Source: Synchiropus splendidus (taxonomy: Eukaryota > Chordata > Actinopteri > Syngnathiformes > Callionymidae). Taken from it: a DNA stretch of 64,000 nucleotides. The stretch is from positions 10,366,001 through 10,430,000 of the forward strand of contig NC_071340.1 in the NCBI RefSeq assembly GCF_027744825.2. The letters run 5' to 3'. Within the stretch, counting starts at the first letter, position 1. Each line of letters opens with the position of its first letter. Both the position numbers and the translations under genes were made by a program. Positions 49,216-62,100 of this stretch are shown piece by piece. The notes below the pieces were generated by a model that had not been told where the DNA came from, ran no database searches, and saw only the letters and a list, made by a program, of their open reading frames with translations.

Positions 49216-51900
49216 TAAATTAAATAAATAAATGTACAGATGTAATGTTTTATTACTCAAAATTGTTGAAATCTTTTACACTTTTCTTCCCTCCATTCCT
49301 GGAGAGCAAATAGGTTCACACCCTCAGGCCACATGTCAGGCAAATGTCAGGAGAAAAAGGGTGTCGAATGGCATAAAAGGAAATGCATGCAAATATTTTG
49401 GACGGTACTAGTGGGGAGAAGAAAGAGAAGGAAATAAGAAAGATGAAAGAAACAATGTGGTCCAGATTTAATGTTGATGCATTGTTCCACGTTGAATTCA
49501 CAGTGTACAATAAGTGTACAATAGCCATATAGCCATATTAGCGTTTGCATTGTTGCAGTTGGAACTGCAATTCTGAGAGCCACACCTCACCCTCTTACTG
49601 CTTCACTTCCTATCGTCTCGCCCTCTATCTCCCACCTGTCTGCAGAGATGAAAGCAGGCCAGGCCTCAGATCTTCAACTTGACTTGCAGTTGGTTGTCGG
49701 TGTCAGTGAGTTCATCTAGAAAAAGAGCTGCACGTTGTTTTCTTTGAACAGACAAGAGTATCAGAGGGCAACGGTAAAAAGTCCTGAGTGCATGTGCGGA
49801 CATGGAAGTATGTAACTGAGTGTGTAACAACTGAAAAGACATTTCCACAGAATATTTATTTGTATGACTCAAATTCTCTCACAATAATTTTACATTTTAT
49901 TTCGGTAGTATGGGCTGTTTTTAAAGCCCTTTAAAATATCATGAACAGCACAGAAATTATTATAAATATATACAGTAACACAGATGCAGGAAGCAGAGGC
50001 ATTTGGAGTTTCTTGGTACCACTGAAATTCAACTGGCATGGCTTCATCTTTGAGACAAACATATTCTTCTGCCATGCTGCTGAACCACAGAGTTGAGTTT
50101 AAGTCTTCAGGTATATGGATTTTCAGTTTTTGCAGAGGATCTTGAACGTATCCTGCGCTAGAATCAAGTAACTTTAGAAGGGTCTGTCATTTGAACTAAT
50201 ATATCAGTTCCAGAAAGCTACATCTGTAGTTCTCTATTGGTATTGGATCATTTGTTGTGGTGCCACTGCTGATGTGCTCAGAAAGCTTTGCTGCCAACTT
50301 ATCCTAGTGGCGTGGAACATTTCTTTTTAATGTAACTTAAATGTGGATTCTTTTTCCCCAGATAAAAGCAGCTCATGCGTCATGCTTTAATGCGACTCTC
50401 GCCATACTTCTGGCATTATAGCTCCGGAGGCCGTCAGTTGTTTTGTCATTGATCGGCGGCACAATGTTGTGAACATCTGGAAAGCTTTAATCACTGTGAA
50501 AATCCCCCTGGACATCTCTGAAATCCCTGTCCAGAATATGTTTTAATGAGCAATAATGCTCCCACAATGGCAGCCCCACCTCCTGTGTTCTAATCCAGGC
50601 CTGTGTGTTTATCGTGTTTGCTCCCTGATCTGAGTGCCCATATGCCTATGAACTCATTAATCAAGGATTGAGTCAAATACAGCGCTAAAAAAAACAACAC
50701 AGTGGATTGTAAAAAGGATAATTCTGCTGTGGGTTTTTTTTTGAAGGCGTATTAATTCAGCTCTTCTCCAGAAGCTCATCTGTATGTGGGGTCAAATGAT
50801 CAGAGGCGCGAGGCGCTAAGCTGAGAACAAAGGAGGGCGGTGGGTTCGATCCAACGGAAGGCGGCTGGAGTTGAAAGAACAGGGGGAGGTTACCTCGCAT
50901 GTGGATGTAGGACCTGTCTATGTCACTGGAAAGCAATGAGCATAAACACTCTCTTTATACTCACGTGAAAAATGTACTGTAACTTTGTCATGTGTAATGA
51001 GCTTGTATATGTGTCATGTGCTACAAGTAAAAACCTCTTGCAGATCCCCGTCCTCTTTAAGTTCCTAGCCTAGATATTTAATATGCTGCAATATACACTC
51101 AATTCATCTCAGGGAGTGAAGGCACGAGGAGTCAATTCTACCAGTTTATAAATATAGATTAAATGCACCTCAACTACACATAATGAAAGCAGCAAAAGTA
51201 CATTTTTTTTTGGAATAAACAAAACACCAAAATATCTTTCGTACCTCATAGTCACATGGTATTCAGACAATGAAATTACCTGGGAGCTGAATAAACATTT
51301 GAATTTTTCAAAATTAAACTTTTCAAACATGCAGATATTGTGTCAATTCTCTCAGTCACAGGTGTAAGAGTCGCAATAACCTGAAAAAAGCAGTCCAAAA
51401 ATTTTTCAGGCATCCACACAAATCCACTGAAACTGATATAAGAAAATGTAGTACATATGCCAGGCCTGTAGTTGGTGCTGCAGTGCTCTGACAACAAATT
51501 CAGAAGCGTATGCATAACAGTCAGCAGAGTAGCAAAACAAATCGAATGTGTGAGACGTGTGTTTCTCTTATGCCAACATGTTCATTGTTTGCTAGTCACT
51601 TTAATGAAAGAGTAGCTCAAAACCTTGTGTTCATATTTACAATAGGCTGAACAGCTGTTGCTGAATGTACTCTACATTGTATCGTTTTGAAGTCATGACC
51701 TTCGGGGAGAGCGTTGGAGCATCAGCGTTTTCAAAACACTACTGACCTGCCAAACTGGATATGGTGACTGAAACACTCATCTGGACGGGTCTCTGTCTTC
51801 ATAAATTATGATCGGTCAACATGGTTCCGGGTTCTGTGGGACTTTGAATCAGGGATCTTCACAAAAAAAAAAAAAAAAAATCATTCATAAGTTGAAGTTG
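49216..51900. other. Intergenic with a unique segment at 50.34-50.68 kb
   Basis: No exon recognised. The stretch 50340-50680 is free of visible repeats and rich in TTTAAT/ATTA cores, so it is a candidate conserved non-coding element (inference). An A run of 18 lies at about 51862-51879. Confidence 0.35.
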
Positions 51901-51917
51901 ACTGGTCGTTGGCTGAT

Positions 51918-51965
51918 CGAGGGCCATAAATGGCCTGCAGGCCTGACTTTGGTCACCACTGCTAT
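51918..51965 (-). mobile_element. hAT-like terminal fragment
   Basis: GGCCTGCAGGCCTGACTTTG followed by GTCACCACTG reads, on the minus strand, like a CAGGGGTCACCAAAGTC-type hAT end. Solo fragment. Confidence 0.35.
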
Positions 51966-53640
51966 ATAATTCACGAAGAAAGAACTTGTTAATAACTAAA
52001 TTGTTATTAAGAAAAGCCAGTGTTTGCAGTGGCAGTGAAGTTATGTTTATAGTACGTATGTTTTCAACACCAACTAACTTGATCACATCTCAGACTTTAC
52101 TTGTGAGCCCACATCGGCAGCTGGTATCTGATATAACTCTCCCTGTTTAAACTTATCCTGCTGCTGCTCCAAGGTCAGGTGTAGATTGTGTAGCGGAGTG
52201 TTTTTTTTTCTCCCTTCTTGCAGAGTCACGATCACCACAGGCTCCACGTCAGCGACAGTAAAGCCTCTCGGGCTCTGCTCCACTCCTGTAATCTTAGTAA
52301 CGCTGAGCGCCGTAATAACAGCCTGTACGGCCGCTATTGTTTACGGTTTACCGGCTATTTTTGGAGAGGCAGATCCGTTTTTAGCAACTGGTGACACAAA
52401 TAGACACGGCAAACAAACAAAGTGGTCATTGTGCCCTTTTATTTTTTTTCCACCAAAGATCTCGGGACGTCATGAATGAGGTTAGAAAAAAAAACGGGCA
52501 AATCCACTTGTTGCTCAAAACGGATATTTTTAGAATCAGTGGAAAGCCAATGACGTTTTAAAAGACTGACATATCTAGCTGTTTTTTTTCCAACAGCCGA
52601 CGCATTAATAACAGAAGCAGACGTGCCAGGTCACCAACTTCAAAGCAAATTCAGCTCATTTATTAGTTAGTTGTTTATTGTCAAGCTGAAAAAGTTGTAT
52701 TCTTAGAGAGAAAACCAGCAGCTCTCACAGATGTCATGTGGCCCAATTGCGTGCAATTGCGGCTTGTATCTTGTGTGTTCATCCTGCACGTTCTAATAAT
52801 ACCTAACAAGGGAATTGCTGACCTTCAGGACTGTTTTGAGAGCAAACCTCTATTAGATCTTCCGCTGAACCTGAGCAGAGCTCTCACAATGACACCGCTC
52901 TGCTTTTTTTCCAGGCCAGTGGAAGCAAAAAACACTGAGCTTTGATTTTTCTAGTAAACAGAAAACCGCCACTGCACACATGCGACTTCTGCACATGTGA
53001 AAGACGGGACAAACTCACGTGTATGTTTCTGAGTGTGTAGTGAGCGCAGCTTCACCCCACTCTTCATTAACACTAAAGTGAGAGCAACATACGGTCTGTT
53101 TCTCATGCGGCCCAATGAAAATCGGCAAATAAAGAAACTTGTAAAAGCTTAAATCCCTCTGCGACTGATGCTCTCCGCAGCTGTCTGGCATCGGCTTTGA
53201 ACCTCCATAAAAGACAATTCAACTTCTTTAAGGCGCCCTCCTCTCTAATTACTGCTGCTCTTTATTACAGGGCCTCCGAAAACTTCTTACTACTCGGCCT
53301 GGCATCAGAGAAGAATGAGTGCTAACTGGGTGGGGAGGGGGTCTCTTTCAAGGCTCATCCTAACAAGGCCCACGAGCGCTGTGTTTAACATTACGAGCAA
53401 ATAAAAACGTTCAATGATCGATAGCACTTAGAAACTCTACTAAAAGTAAAGGGTGTTATTCGCTTATTAAGTATATCATGGGTGCAGAGGGACCACATGC
53501 TGAGAAGCTGAAGTTTAACTTATGTTTCTATAAAAATAGTAAAAAATAAAATTGTGTAAAAATATATTGTGAAATTATAAGACTTAAATATGTAAAAATA
53601 TGCTGGAAAAGTACCAAAACCCATAACTTAATAATTACTA
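51966..53640. other. Intergenic with candidate regulatory segments
   Basis: 52230-52620 and 53090-53300 are free of visible repeats and hold homeodomain-type cores (ATTAATAA, TCTAATTACT). No exon recognised. An AT-rich run follows at about 53515-53640. The regulatory role is inference. Confidence 0.3.
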
Positions 53641-53643
53641 ATG

Positions 53644-53859
53644 CAGTGGTACCTCAGTTCTCGACCACAATCCGTTCCAGACGGCGGTTCGCGAAGCGAA
53701 TTGGTCGAAATCTGAATCGATATTTCCCATTGCAATGAATGGAAAAAGAACTAATGCGTTCCAAGCCTTAAAATAGTCTTTTGTAGGAGTGAATGTAGAG
53801 TGTCTGCTGCAGGTGCGCTGTTCCTCTATGTGTGTGGCCGCTGCATGTGGGAGGGGTTG
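53644..53859 (+). mobile_element. Tigger/pogo-like MITE, 5' fragment
   Basis: Begins CAGTGGTACCTCAGTTCTCG and matches the first ~215 bp of the complete element at 55855-56576, up to GGAGGGGTTG at 53859. The right end is missing. The base pair before it reads TG rather than the expected TA. Confidence 0.85.
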
Positions 53860-55852
53860 TAACTAGAATTATTATTGTTTTAAAAAAATGAAAAAAATGA
53901 GTAAATGTTTTTTAACTTAAGTGGTGCACAAGATCTTCCTTAAAATCATTGAAATCGGTGGTTCTTATTTTAGCCAACAAACTTGACTCTGTTGACCAAG
54001 AACATCACAGAACGTGAGATGTTTTTCATTGTTGCCATGGATATGATGATGTATGACGTCAGACCAATGCCATGTTGATGCCCACAACCTCCTCAGAAAA
54101 GGGCACTTTGATGTGAACATCCAAGTCAAGCGACCTGTAGAACACTGAGCTCCTTGGAGCCCGGCTAGCTGGTAAGACTCGCTGCAGACTCTCACGAATC
54201 AGTGCTTCTATATTTGGCTTTTAAATTCAATCACCTCCAAATGAGGTCAACTTCAGAACCTTTGCAACCGAATGAAAGGCCATACTTATCTCCATGTCTT
54301 TGTGGAGACAGCTTTTAACTCGACTCAGTTACTGCTAGTCAAATCAATGGCCTTGAATGGCACTTAAAGCTGCCTCTTGACGCCACTGAAGCACATCACG
54401 AGCAACTCTGTGTACTGGCACATGTAATTATTGAGCTGGTGACTTTGCGCTGTTTGACATACAAGGCAATGGATGACATGTGAATGTCTGATTTAATGTC
54501 AGATGAGACGTATGTTGCGTCTCAGTTCATGCATTTATCTGTCTAGCCATATGTGCTCTGCGTTATGTTACGCCAGAGAATGAGCGTTAATGTGGCACAG
54601 TCGCACTATATTAAAATGTACGACTTCTCCTCCTATGTCACTCCTTTAAATCCAAATGGAAAAATACAGATTTGCCCTGTCACATAATATGCTTCTATGG
54701 ATCTTCGCTTTACCTCCTCGGGGTCAGTAGAGTAGAACAGACAAAGACGGCTTCCTCCACCTTTCTCTGTTTTCCCACCAACAACACAAAAGAGGGGATG
54801 TAGGTTAAGATATCTGGGCCAGCACATAACTGTCCAACTGACCTCGATTTAATACAGACATTTGATTTGACCCACATCCGCCGATACAAAGGTGTTGCAT
54901 GTGTGTCACCCAAAATAGACGGCAGGGGAGAATTGCCTTGTCAGAGAACAGCGGGTCGAAACTCACCACTCAAGTGTGCCGCGCTCATGCAGAAACCTTC
55001 GCGTCAGCACCACCGAGTGCGGACGTGCAAGTACGAGCCAAGGAAGGGAAGTGTTATAGAATAAAGTGGATTAACTGCAGGATGCAACAGAGACGTGCTA
55101 AACAGCCGCTTCACATGGCCGACTGCACGTGAACAATGTAGATGTAAATAAGAGGCAACGATAAGCCCAGGATGGAGGTTGACAGAAAGCAGGGAAAACG
55201 AAAGGGGCAGAGCAGAGTGAGAAGTGCAAGAGAAGAGTCTAGTTCCCTGCCAGCCCAACGTCCACACACACACACGCAAGTAGCTGATAAACAGATCTAA
55301 TAAATGCAACTGAAACTTTTTTTCTCTGCATTCATACGAGTCAAGGTTGACTGAGGTAGTAAACCCTCACAAGGCCTTTTCATGAAAGTGCAGAACAAAG
55401 CACAGGAAGCAGGCGACAGAGATGTATAGTGCTTTAAAATGATTTATGCAACTGCTGTGAAAGAGACTCGGTCGATGGCTACCTATGGAGTGAGGCGTGT
55501 CAAGGCTCGAAGTACTGTCTTTAGTCGAGAAAGTCATTTAAGGTGACCTGCAAAGTACCACAAATAATCAGTTGATAAAATGAGTGAATGAAAATAGATT
55601 GCATATTTAGTGTTGCAGGGGTAGTCGATGGTACAGGAAATAAAAGTACAGAACAGTGCTGTATCAGCCTATCTATTCATTACGACTTCACCGTTGGAAC
55701 ATAAGGGACACAGGCACAAACATCCACCCGCTCTCCATCTTTCACTGAATCCCCTTCCGACTCACCGGCATGCTCTCTTTTGCTGCACTTCAAATTGGGA
55801 GTGCTGCAGAAGTTATAAGTTTTAACCGGAGGCCTTATGAAACAAAGTTTGG
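53860..55852. other. Intergenic, no gene recognised
   Basis: Lies between the two MITE copies. It contains a perfect CRE TGACGTCA at 54054-54061. Short open frames on both strands lack motifs. Confidence 0.4.
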
Positions 55853-55854
55853 TA

Positions 55855-56576
55855 CAGTGGTACCTCGGTTCTTGACCACAATCCGTTCCAGACGGCCGTT
55901 CGACAAGCGATTTGTTTGAAATCTGAATCGATTTTTCCCATGACAATGAATGGAAAAAGAAATAATGCGTTCCAAGCCTTAAAATAGTCTTTTGTAGGAG
56001 TGAATGTAGAGTGTCTGCTGCAGGTGCGCTGTTCCTCTATGTGTGTGGCCGCTGCATGTGGGAGGGGTTGCCGAGTGAGTGACGTCTCTCCAGAAGTGAA
56101 GAGGTGCCCGGTGCGTGTCCAGCTCTGAATGTGCGCTTCTGTGCAGTTTGGCTGTGACAAAGTCATAAACCAAGTAACGCTCTGTCCCAGACTCGCCTCA
56201 TCCCTGTCCCAGCTCCAACAGGACATCAAACCCTGGAGTGAGCGCTCCAGCCTCGGAGGTGTGGAGAGCGAGCACCTCCCCTGTGACACTCTACCACGGT
56301 CCAGTGCGGAGACAGGAAAGGTTTTACACCTTTAAAAAAAAACAGTCAGTAAATGTAGCTAACGGGACACGTCTGCATACAGAGGCTGCGTTATACACAA
56401 TAACAAAGCGCGTCGTTGGTCAGCTGATCGGTCTGCGCACGTTTTTTCCAGCTTTTTTCAGTGGCGTCCGAGTTCTGGATTTTCGTTCAAAATCCGAAGC
56501 AAAAAAAATGTCAAAATTTTTGTTCGAACTCCGATATGTTTGAATTCCGGGACATTGGAAAACCGAGGTACCACTG
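55855..56576 (+). mobile_element. Complete 722-bp Tigger/pogo-like non-autonomous transposon
   Basis: Perfect 16-bp terminal inverted repeats CAGTGGTACCTCGGTT (55855-55870) and AACCGAGGTACCACTG (56561-56576), flanked by TA on both sides (55853-55854 and 56577-56578), the target duplication of the Tc1/mariner superfamily. The CAGTGGTACCTCGGTTCT start fits the Tigger/pogo group. The interior contains no transposase motif, and open frames inside are incidental. A truncated sibling lies 2.2 kb upstream in the same orientation. Confidence 0.88.
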
Positions 56577-56578
56577 TA

Positions 56579-58899
56579 TTTCCCAACTTTACTGCTAAAC
56601 ACATAGAACCATTACTTTTGTCCCCTTCTATTGCAAAACTGTAAGAATGAGGAGGTAAGAAGGGATGGATGGGGTCGGTTGAGCTACAACTGTACAGCTG
56701 CAACCATGACACTGATACGTAGAAGTGTTGGACAGAATTAAAAAAACTGTCAAAACTTGGCAAACATGAGCAAAATAATTATGCATGTACTAGTCAGTAT
56801 TCGTGACTGAAAGAAAAAAAAATAACCATGACTAAAAAAGATTTGTAAGATGATTCCATTTTTAGATTTGTGCTCAAATCATTCTCAAAACAAAGGCGTC
56901 GATGGGGTGCAAGCACACTTGCTTCATGTGTGCATGTCTTTTGAATAGAACTGTCCAGTATGAAGCAGAAGCTAAATTGCTGTCCCTGTCTCTGTGTGAG
57001 TCCAGTGAGACACTTCCTGCCTGCAGAGTTACCTCCTGCAGTTACGTGCGCACGCTGACATCTCCCCCCTCTGCAGGTTAAAATAAGCTCCTGCTGAGGA
57101 GAACCCAGAGATCTAAGCTACCTCTCACCTGAATGCAGGGGATTATCTGTCTGCTGGACCACTTCAATGTAGGCCATCTAAAGAAAGAAGTTGTGCTTCT
57201 TTAAGTGGATGACGGCGCCGTAAACATCCCTTCAGCAGCCTCTTCGTTCTCCCCTTTGTGCTATTCATAAAAGATTTGCGCTGCCCTCACCTGGAAAGAT
57301 CTATTTACGGATGCTGGGTTTCTTTTTAAAGAGACTTTCCAGTCTATTTCGGGCTGACTTTATCTTGTGGTTTCCATTTCTGGATATCTGTGCTTCCAAA
57401 GTGGGTGCAGTTCGAGTCAGTCTGGGCCAGTGCTGGTGGGAAGAACAGCTCATGTGATCTGTGGTTATGCAGCACAAGTCATGCTTGAGGCTCCGCTCTG
57501 CTGTGTGATCTGACAGAACTCACCGTGCATCTTCAGCTGCAGTGTTGCAGATGACAACAAAAGAAATTGAAGGTGCAGCCTCTCGCTGAGCTGTAATTGT
57601 TGGGTAAATAGAGGCTCTACTTCTGCACTGTTATCACCTACTTAACTATATGACTGTTTGTCTGCATTTGTTCCCTTTTTAAAGTTTGGTTTTGTGTTTC
57701 AACAAAGCCCAGATCTGATGAGTGTGTCATTTAGTGACTAACATGACAGTTGTGCTACTCACTCCAAGAAGCCATGCAGGGTGGAGCCTGAACCGCTCGT
57801 ATTTTTGCGCAGCAGATGATGAGTATACATGTAAAAACCATATAATTTGTTGTATTTCCGTTCACAATTGAACCATTTTTTTCCCAGCTAAACGGAATAC
57901 ATCGAAGATACGTGAGCAAGTGAATGGAAATTCAGTTGTGGGTGTGCGTGTTCGCCATCTGTCTGAGGGTGTGTTTCTGAACAGTCTGTTTGCGGGTGTG
58001 TGAAGGATGAATTGCCAGTTACAGCAGTGAGTCTCCAAAGCACCAGACATGTGGGTGAGTTACCCAGTCCCCCCCTCGCACCACACAATGCTTCAACATG
58101 GACAGCATAAACACGGCGTCACTGCACTAGCGAATCTGTTGTTCCAAACTGGGCGCTACAAAAGGGCCCGTACATGCAGACAGGCATGTGGGCAGACACC
58201 CAGTGCTCAGCTGCAGATTAAATGTACAAAGACAAAAACACAGGATGGATCGTGTCATGTGGAATTCCACGCGAACAACAAGGAATAAAGAGGGAGTCAG
58301 TCGGCCGCCGGTGGAGACTGCTTGAAGAGGAGTTCTAAGCTGCAGTGATAAAGTGCCCTCAGCTGTCCGTGTGCACAGCTAAAGCTTTATTTTAAGAGCC
58401 TGTGCACTCGGGGCAGTGCCCTTTTTAATAAGTGAGAACTTACACAACCATGCCTTGTTTACCGTGCATGTTCTGGAACACCCCAGAAGGATGATGGGAA
58501 TGAGGCGCATGTCTTGCTGTTGCATAAATGACTCCATGAATAACAGTTGCATAGATTTCTGTGTGCAGGAATGAGTGACTTTTGAGTCGCCATGTTGACC
58601 GCGCCGAGCGTGCTCTGCAGACCCGCTTTTGGAGAGAAACCATGATCAACACGTGGATAAAGAATGGAGGTCTGTGCACGCTTCCAAAGAAAGTGCACCC
58701 ACAATGAGCCTAATTCAAGTCAGGCAGTGAATGAGGTCGGTCACAATATGTGTGTTTGTTTTGAACCCCCCCATACAAAACTGTTGAGAACATGTTGCAA
58801 TATTGCCTACTTTACTTTTTTTCGAGTCATTGTTAAACATGCATCTGTTCTGGAGGTTCTCATCCAGCCGTCTTTCACTGGTTATCTGAGTTTAGTTTA
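56579..58899. other. Intergenic, no gene recognised
   Basis: Mixed sequence, no exon, repeat copy or motif cluster identified. Confidence 0.4.
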
Positions 58900-59185
58900 C
58901 GGCCTCCGGAGCAAAGAGGATGTGACTTTCCTCCCTGCAGAAACGTCCTCCAGCTCAACGGCCACCTGCAAAGCTGCCTCTCCATGTTGCCCTGGCCTCC
59001 TCCCAGCTGGACATGGCCAGAGGACCTCACCAGCAAAGCTTCCTAAAAAGAAGCCCAAGCCACTGAACTGGCCTCCCTTGGGTATGAATAGCAGTTATAT
59101 GCTGAGTCTCTAACAGATGACTGAGCACCTCAACCTACGGATGTCCAGCCGGAGAACGCTTATTTCAGTCGCTTACAGTCAAAGC
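58900..59185 (-). pseudogene. L2-type LINE ORF2 C-terminal fossil, minus strand
   Basis: Read on the minus strand the segment contains GCTGGTGAGGTCCTCTGGCC, then ATGTCCAGCTGGGAGGAGGC, the same region as at 23.4 kb. Upstream of it are pieces matching the 22.05 kb fossil (AAGCGTTCTCCGGCTGGACA; GACTCAGCATATAACTGCTA). It is the longest of the three copies and is broken by stops and deletions. A 149-codon plus-strand frame over it is antisense chance. Confidence 0.6.
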
Positions 59186-59189
59186 CATT

Positions 59190-62100
59190 AGTGAGAATAG
59201 AACTGACAATCGACTGATAAATCGGGTTTGTTTGTTGTTTCGTTCAGCTCTTTCTTCATCTATATTTCTTGGTTCTATTTGTTGGTACCAAGCCAGGTTG
59301 TCAGCGCGGACACACTCCCTTGCACTTTGCCGTTGATTCTTCCTATATATACGACGTTACAACTGAAAACTCACCCTTAGATCATTCTATTATCTTTACT
59401 ACCTCAGTGCTACATATACTTTATGATGCATTTTCTGATGTCAAAACAGAGGAACATGAAGTGCCACACCATGTCTGTGACCATAAACATATTTAATCGT
59501 TTTCATCAATATAGATGTTTTTCCAATGAGCTCAGCGAGCGTCTTTTCTCAGTCTCTCTTGAAATTAATCCATTTTCATCAATGCCTTAAATCCCAGTTC
59601 TTTATCTGCTACTGTTTAGGGCAGCTGGTGTGTGAAAACACGCTTGCATTCATTCACCTTCTTTGAGGTGAGCTACCCGAGTAAACAAGACTCCTTGTAT
59701 AATGATGGACACTGAAGGCAGGAGAATCTCCTTAAACCGGCAGTCAGAGTCATCTCAGGTCACAAACCATCTCAGACCTGTTTTCTTCAGGCTTGTTCTC
59801 TTCTTAAATCGATGATGATCTAAAGCTATCATCACATGAAACAATTTCTCATGGACACGTCACATTTTGGCCACTTAATGGACATTTTTAGACCAATGTT
59901 TTGGTCCAACCCTCATCTCTATATTTTCCATAATTATATGCTCAAAAAAATGCATTCTTTTCGAACTTGTATGAGCTCGCACATCTCTTCCTGTTGTTCC
60001 CCTGCCCCCCTCCTTTGTACTAACACATGAATGGAAAAGACTGTAAATGACATACCATTATGCTGAGCCCTCAACTTTTGCTCCAGTCTTTCCTCCATCT
60101 TTCCATCTCCTTCTACTTTGGTAGATTTGATGGACAATTGCTGCAAATGGGATTAGCCAGCCACCTGCCACAGCTCGAAGGGTAAAACCGAGTCAGCAGA
60201 TCCTCTCTTGTGGTCTTACAACTCAATTTCATTAGCGTGACAGCAGCAGCTGATACTGGAAGTTTTCTTCTGTGCGTCAGATCAACACTTCACTTAGTGA
60301 GTATAAAATGGTCTGGCAAGACCGGGCACACCTGGCGACACTTGTATTTGGGGAGGTCTTGAGACGCCAAGTTTGGTTGATCGGACGTGTTCTGATTTAA
60401 ACTTTCTCAACGTGAGTCATTGTCTTCAAGACTGCATCCTTGAAAAGCTCAGTCTAGTGTATTTAATTCAAGCAGATGTCTCATGCAAGCGGTTAAACCA
60501 GAGATCCAGTGGAAGGACAATTCCTCCGCGGAGGCCCTTCACATGGGCCCACCATGGTGATCAAAGATATTGTGTTGTCTAATGGAAGCTCACTAATGGA
60601 GACTGTGGTCAGTGTCTGGACCACCTGGAGAACGTTGCAGCCAGAGACTGCTTATTCTCCTTTGAAGGACTTTAGAGTAGATGACTTCAATGAGTATTTT
60701 CCTGCTTTAAAATGATGAAGAAAAAACCCCACAGCCGCTGTAAAATGCTCTCAGAAGACGGCGTGCAAACAACACTTGAAAATTATCTAATATATGTCTG
60801 GTATTCCCGACCAGAGCAGCAGGCAAGCACCTGCTTCAACAAGGGGCTTCCTCTCACTGTTGAAGAAACCGCAACGCAAGTTTGCAAAACAACTGCAGTG
60901 AACTCCACCTGTTAGTTGGTGATATTTGTCAGTGAAATTCACCCACAATTCAGCAGCAGTTTTTGCTTGGCCACAGCTGGAGGTGTGGGGTCCATCGACA
61001 TACATTCTAATCTACACGTCAAAATCTTTCAAGAGAAAATACTTCATTTTGCACGAGTGAGAATTTTGTTCTGCCCTTCCTTTTGCTCATATTTAATGTT
61101 ACAAAAGTCATATTTTGAAAAGTTGATTCGTTGTTTCCACCAATGCCGTAAATGCAGCTGAAGCGCCACAATCCCGCTGAGATTTTCACCACCGGCGGAG
61201 GCACCACACAGCGACTGCTCCAGTTGCTTGCAACATTACACGATACTTGGTGCTAAATGGGCAGTTAAAGAGAGCAATTGTTGGCTTACTGAAGATAGTC
61301 CTGTGGACTGTGTGTGTGTGTGTGTGCAACTAAAGTGGGATGCTGCAGTAAAGTGCAAACAACCCACCGGATTTATGTGCCATGACTTTTGGTGACGACA
61401 GACATCATTACGTTGACGGCATCTGGTGGGTAACTGGTGTGTGTGTATTGGCAAATAAACTTTGCAGACGCGACCGTTGAAAATGACACGCCCACTGGTG
61501 ACGTTATCCAAATCGTGCGATCAAACCAACTTTAGTGGGTTCCAGCCGTGAAGCAAACTGCTTTCTTTCCCTTTCAAAGCTACGTTCAGTAACTACTAAA
61601 AGCCTCACTTTGTTGAAAATTGCACCAAAGTTCAGATCTCAACGTAATATGACCTTGAAGAATCAGAGTACTATTTCACCGATTCGATTGTATGTGTGGC
61701 TGCCAACGCTCATGCAAATGCAGGTTGACTTACACACACGCCACTTCGCATTTCTCCTGCATTTCAAGCGATTTTGACATTCTTCTTTAAAATTTCATGG
61801 AGATGTGGTCGCGAAACGTGAAACAAAAAGTGACAGTAGGCAGTCCACACCACGGACTCCCATTAGAGACTAAGACTTTACTTGCTGTGTCATTATTGGG
61901 TGACAGAAAATGAGACCTTCACAAGCATAAGGCTATTATTATTATTATTATTATTATTAAGGATTTTTATCTGAGGAAGGGACGTATTTTGCATTGATAT
62001 GGGTCTTACATAGTGTCTTAAGAAATTACTTTCCCAAGTTGATAAAATAAATGCATGAGTATAGCTAGCTTGTTACCATTAGCAGTAAAATGGGAATTGG

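Noticed and set aside
55822..56289. 155-codon minus-strand frame
   Set aside because: Falls mostly inside the Tigger-like MITE, antisense, without transposase motifs.
58664..59113. 149-codon plus-strand frame
   Set aside because: Lies antisense over an L2-type LINE fossil; no family match in this frame.
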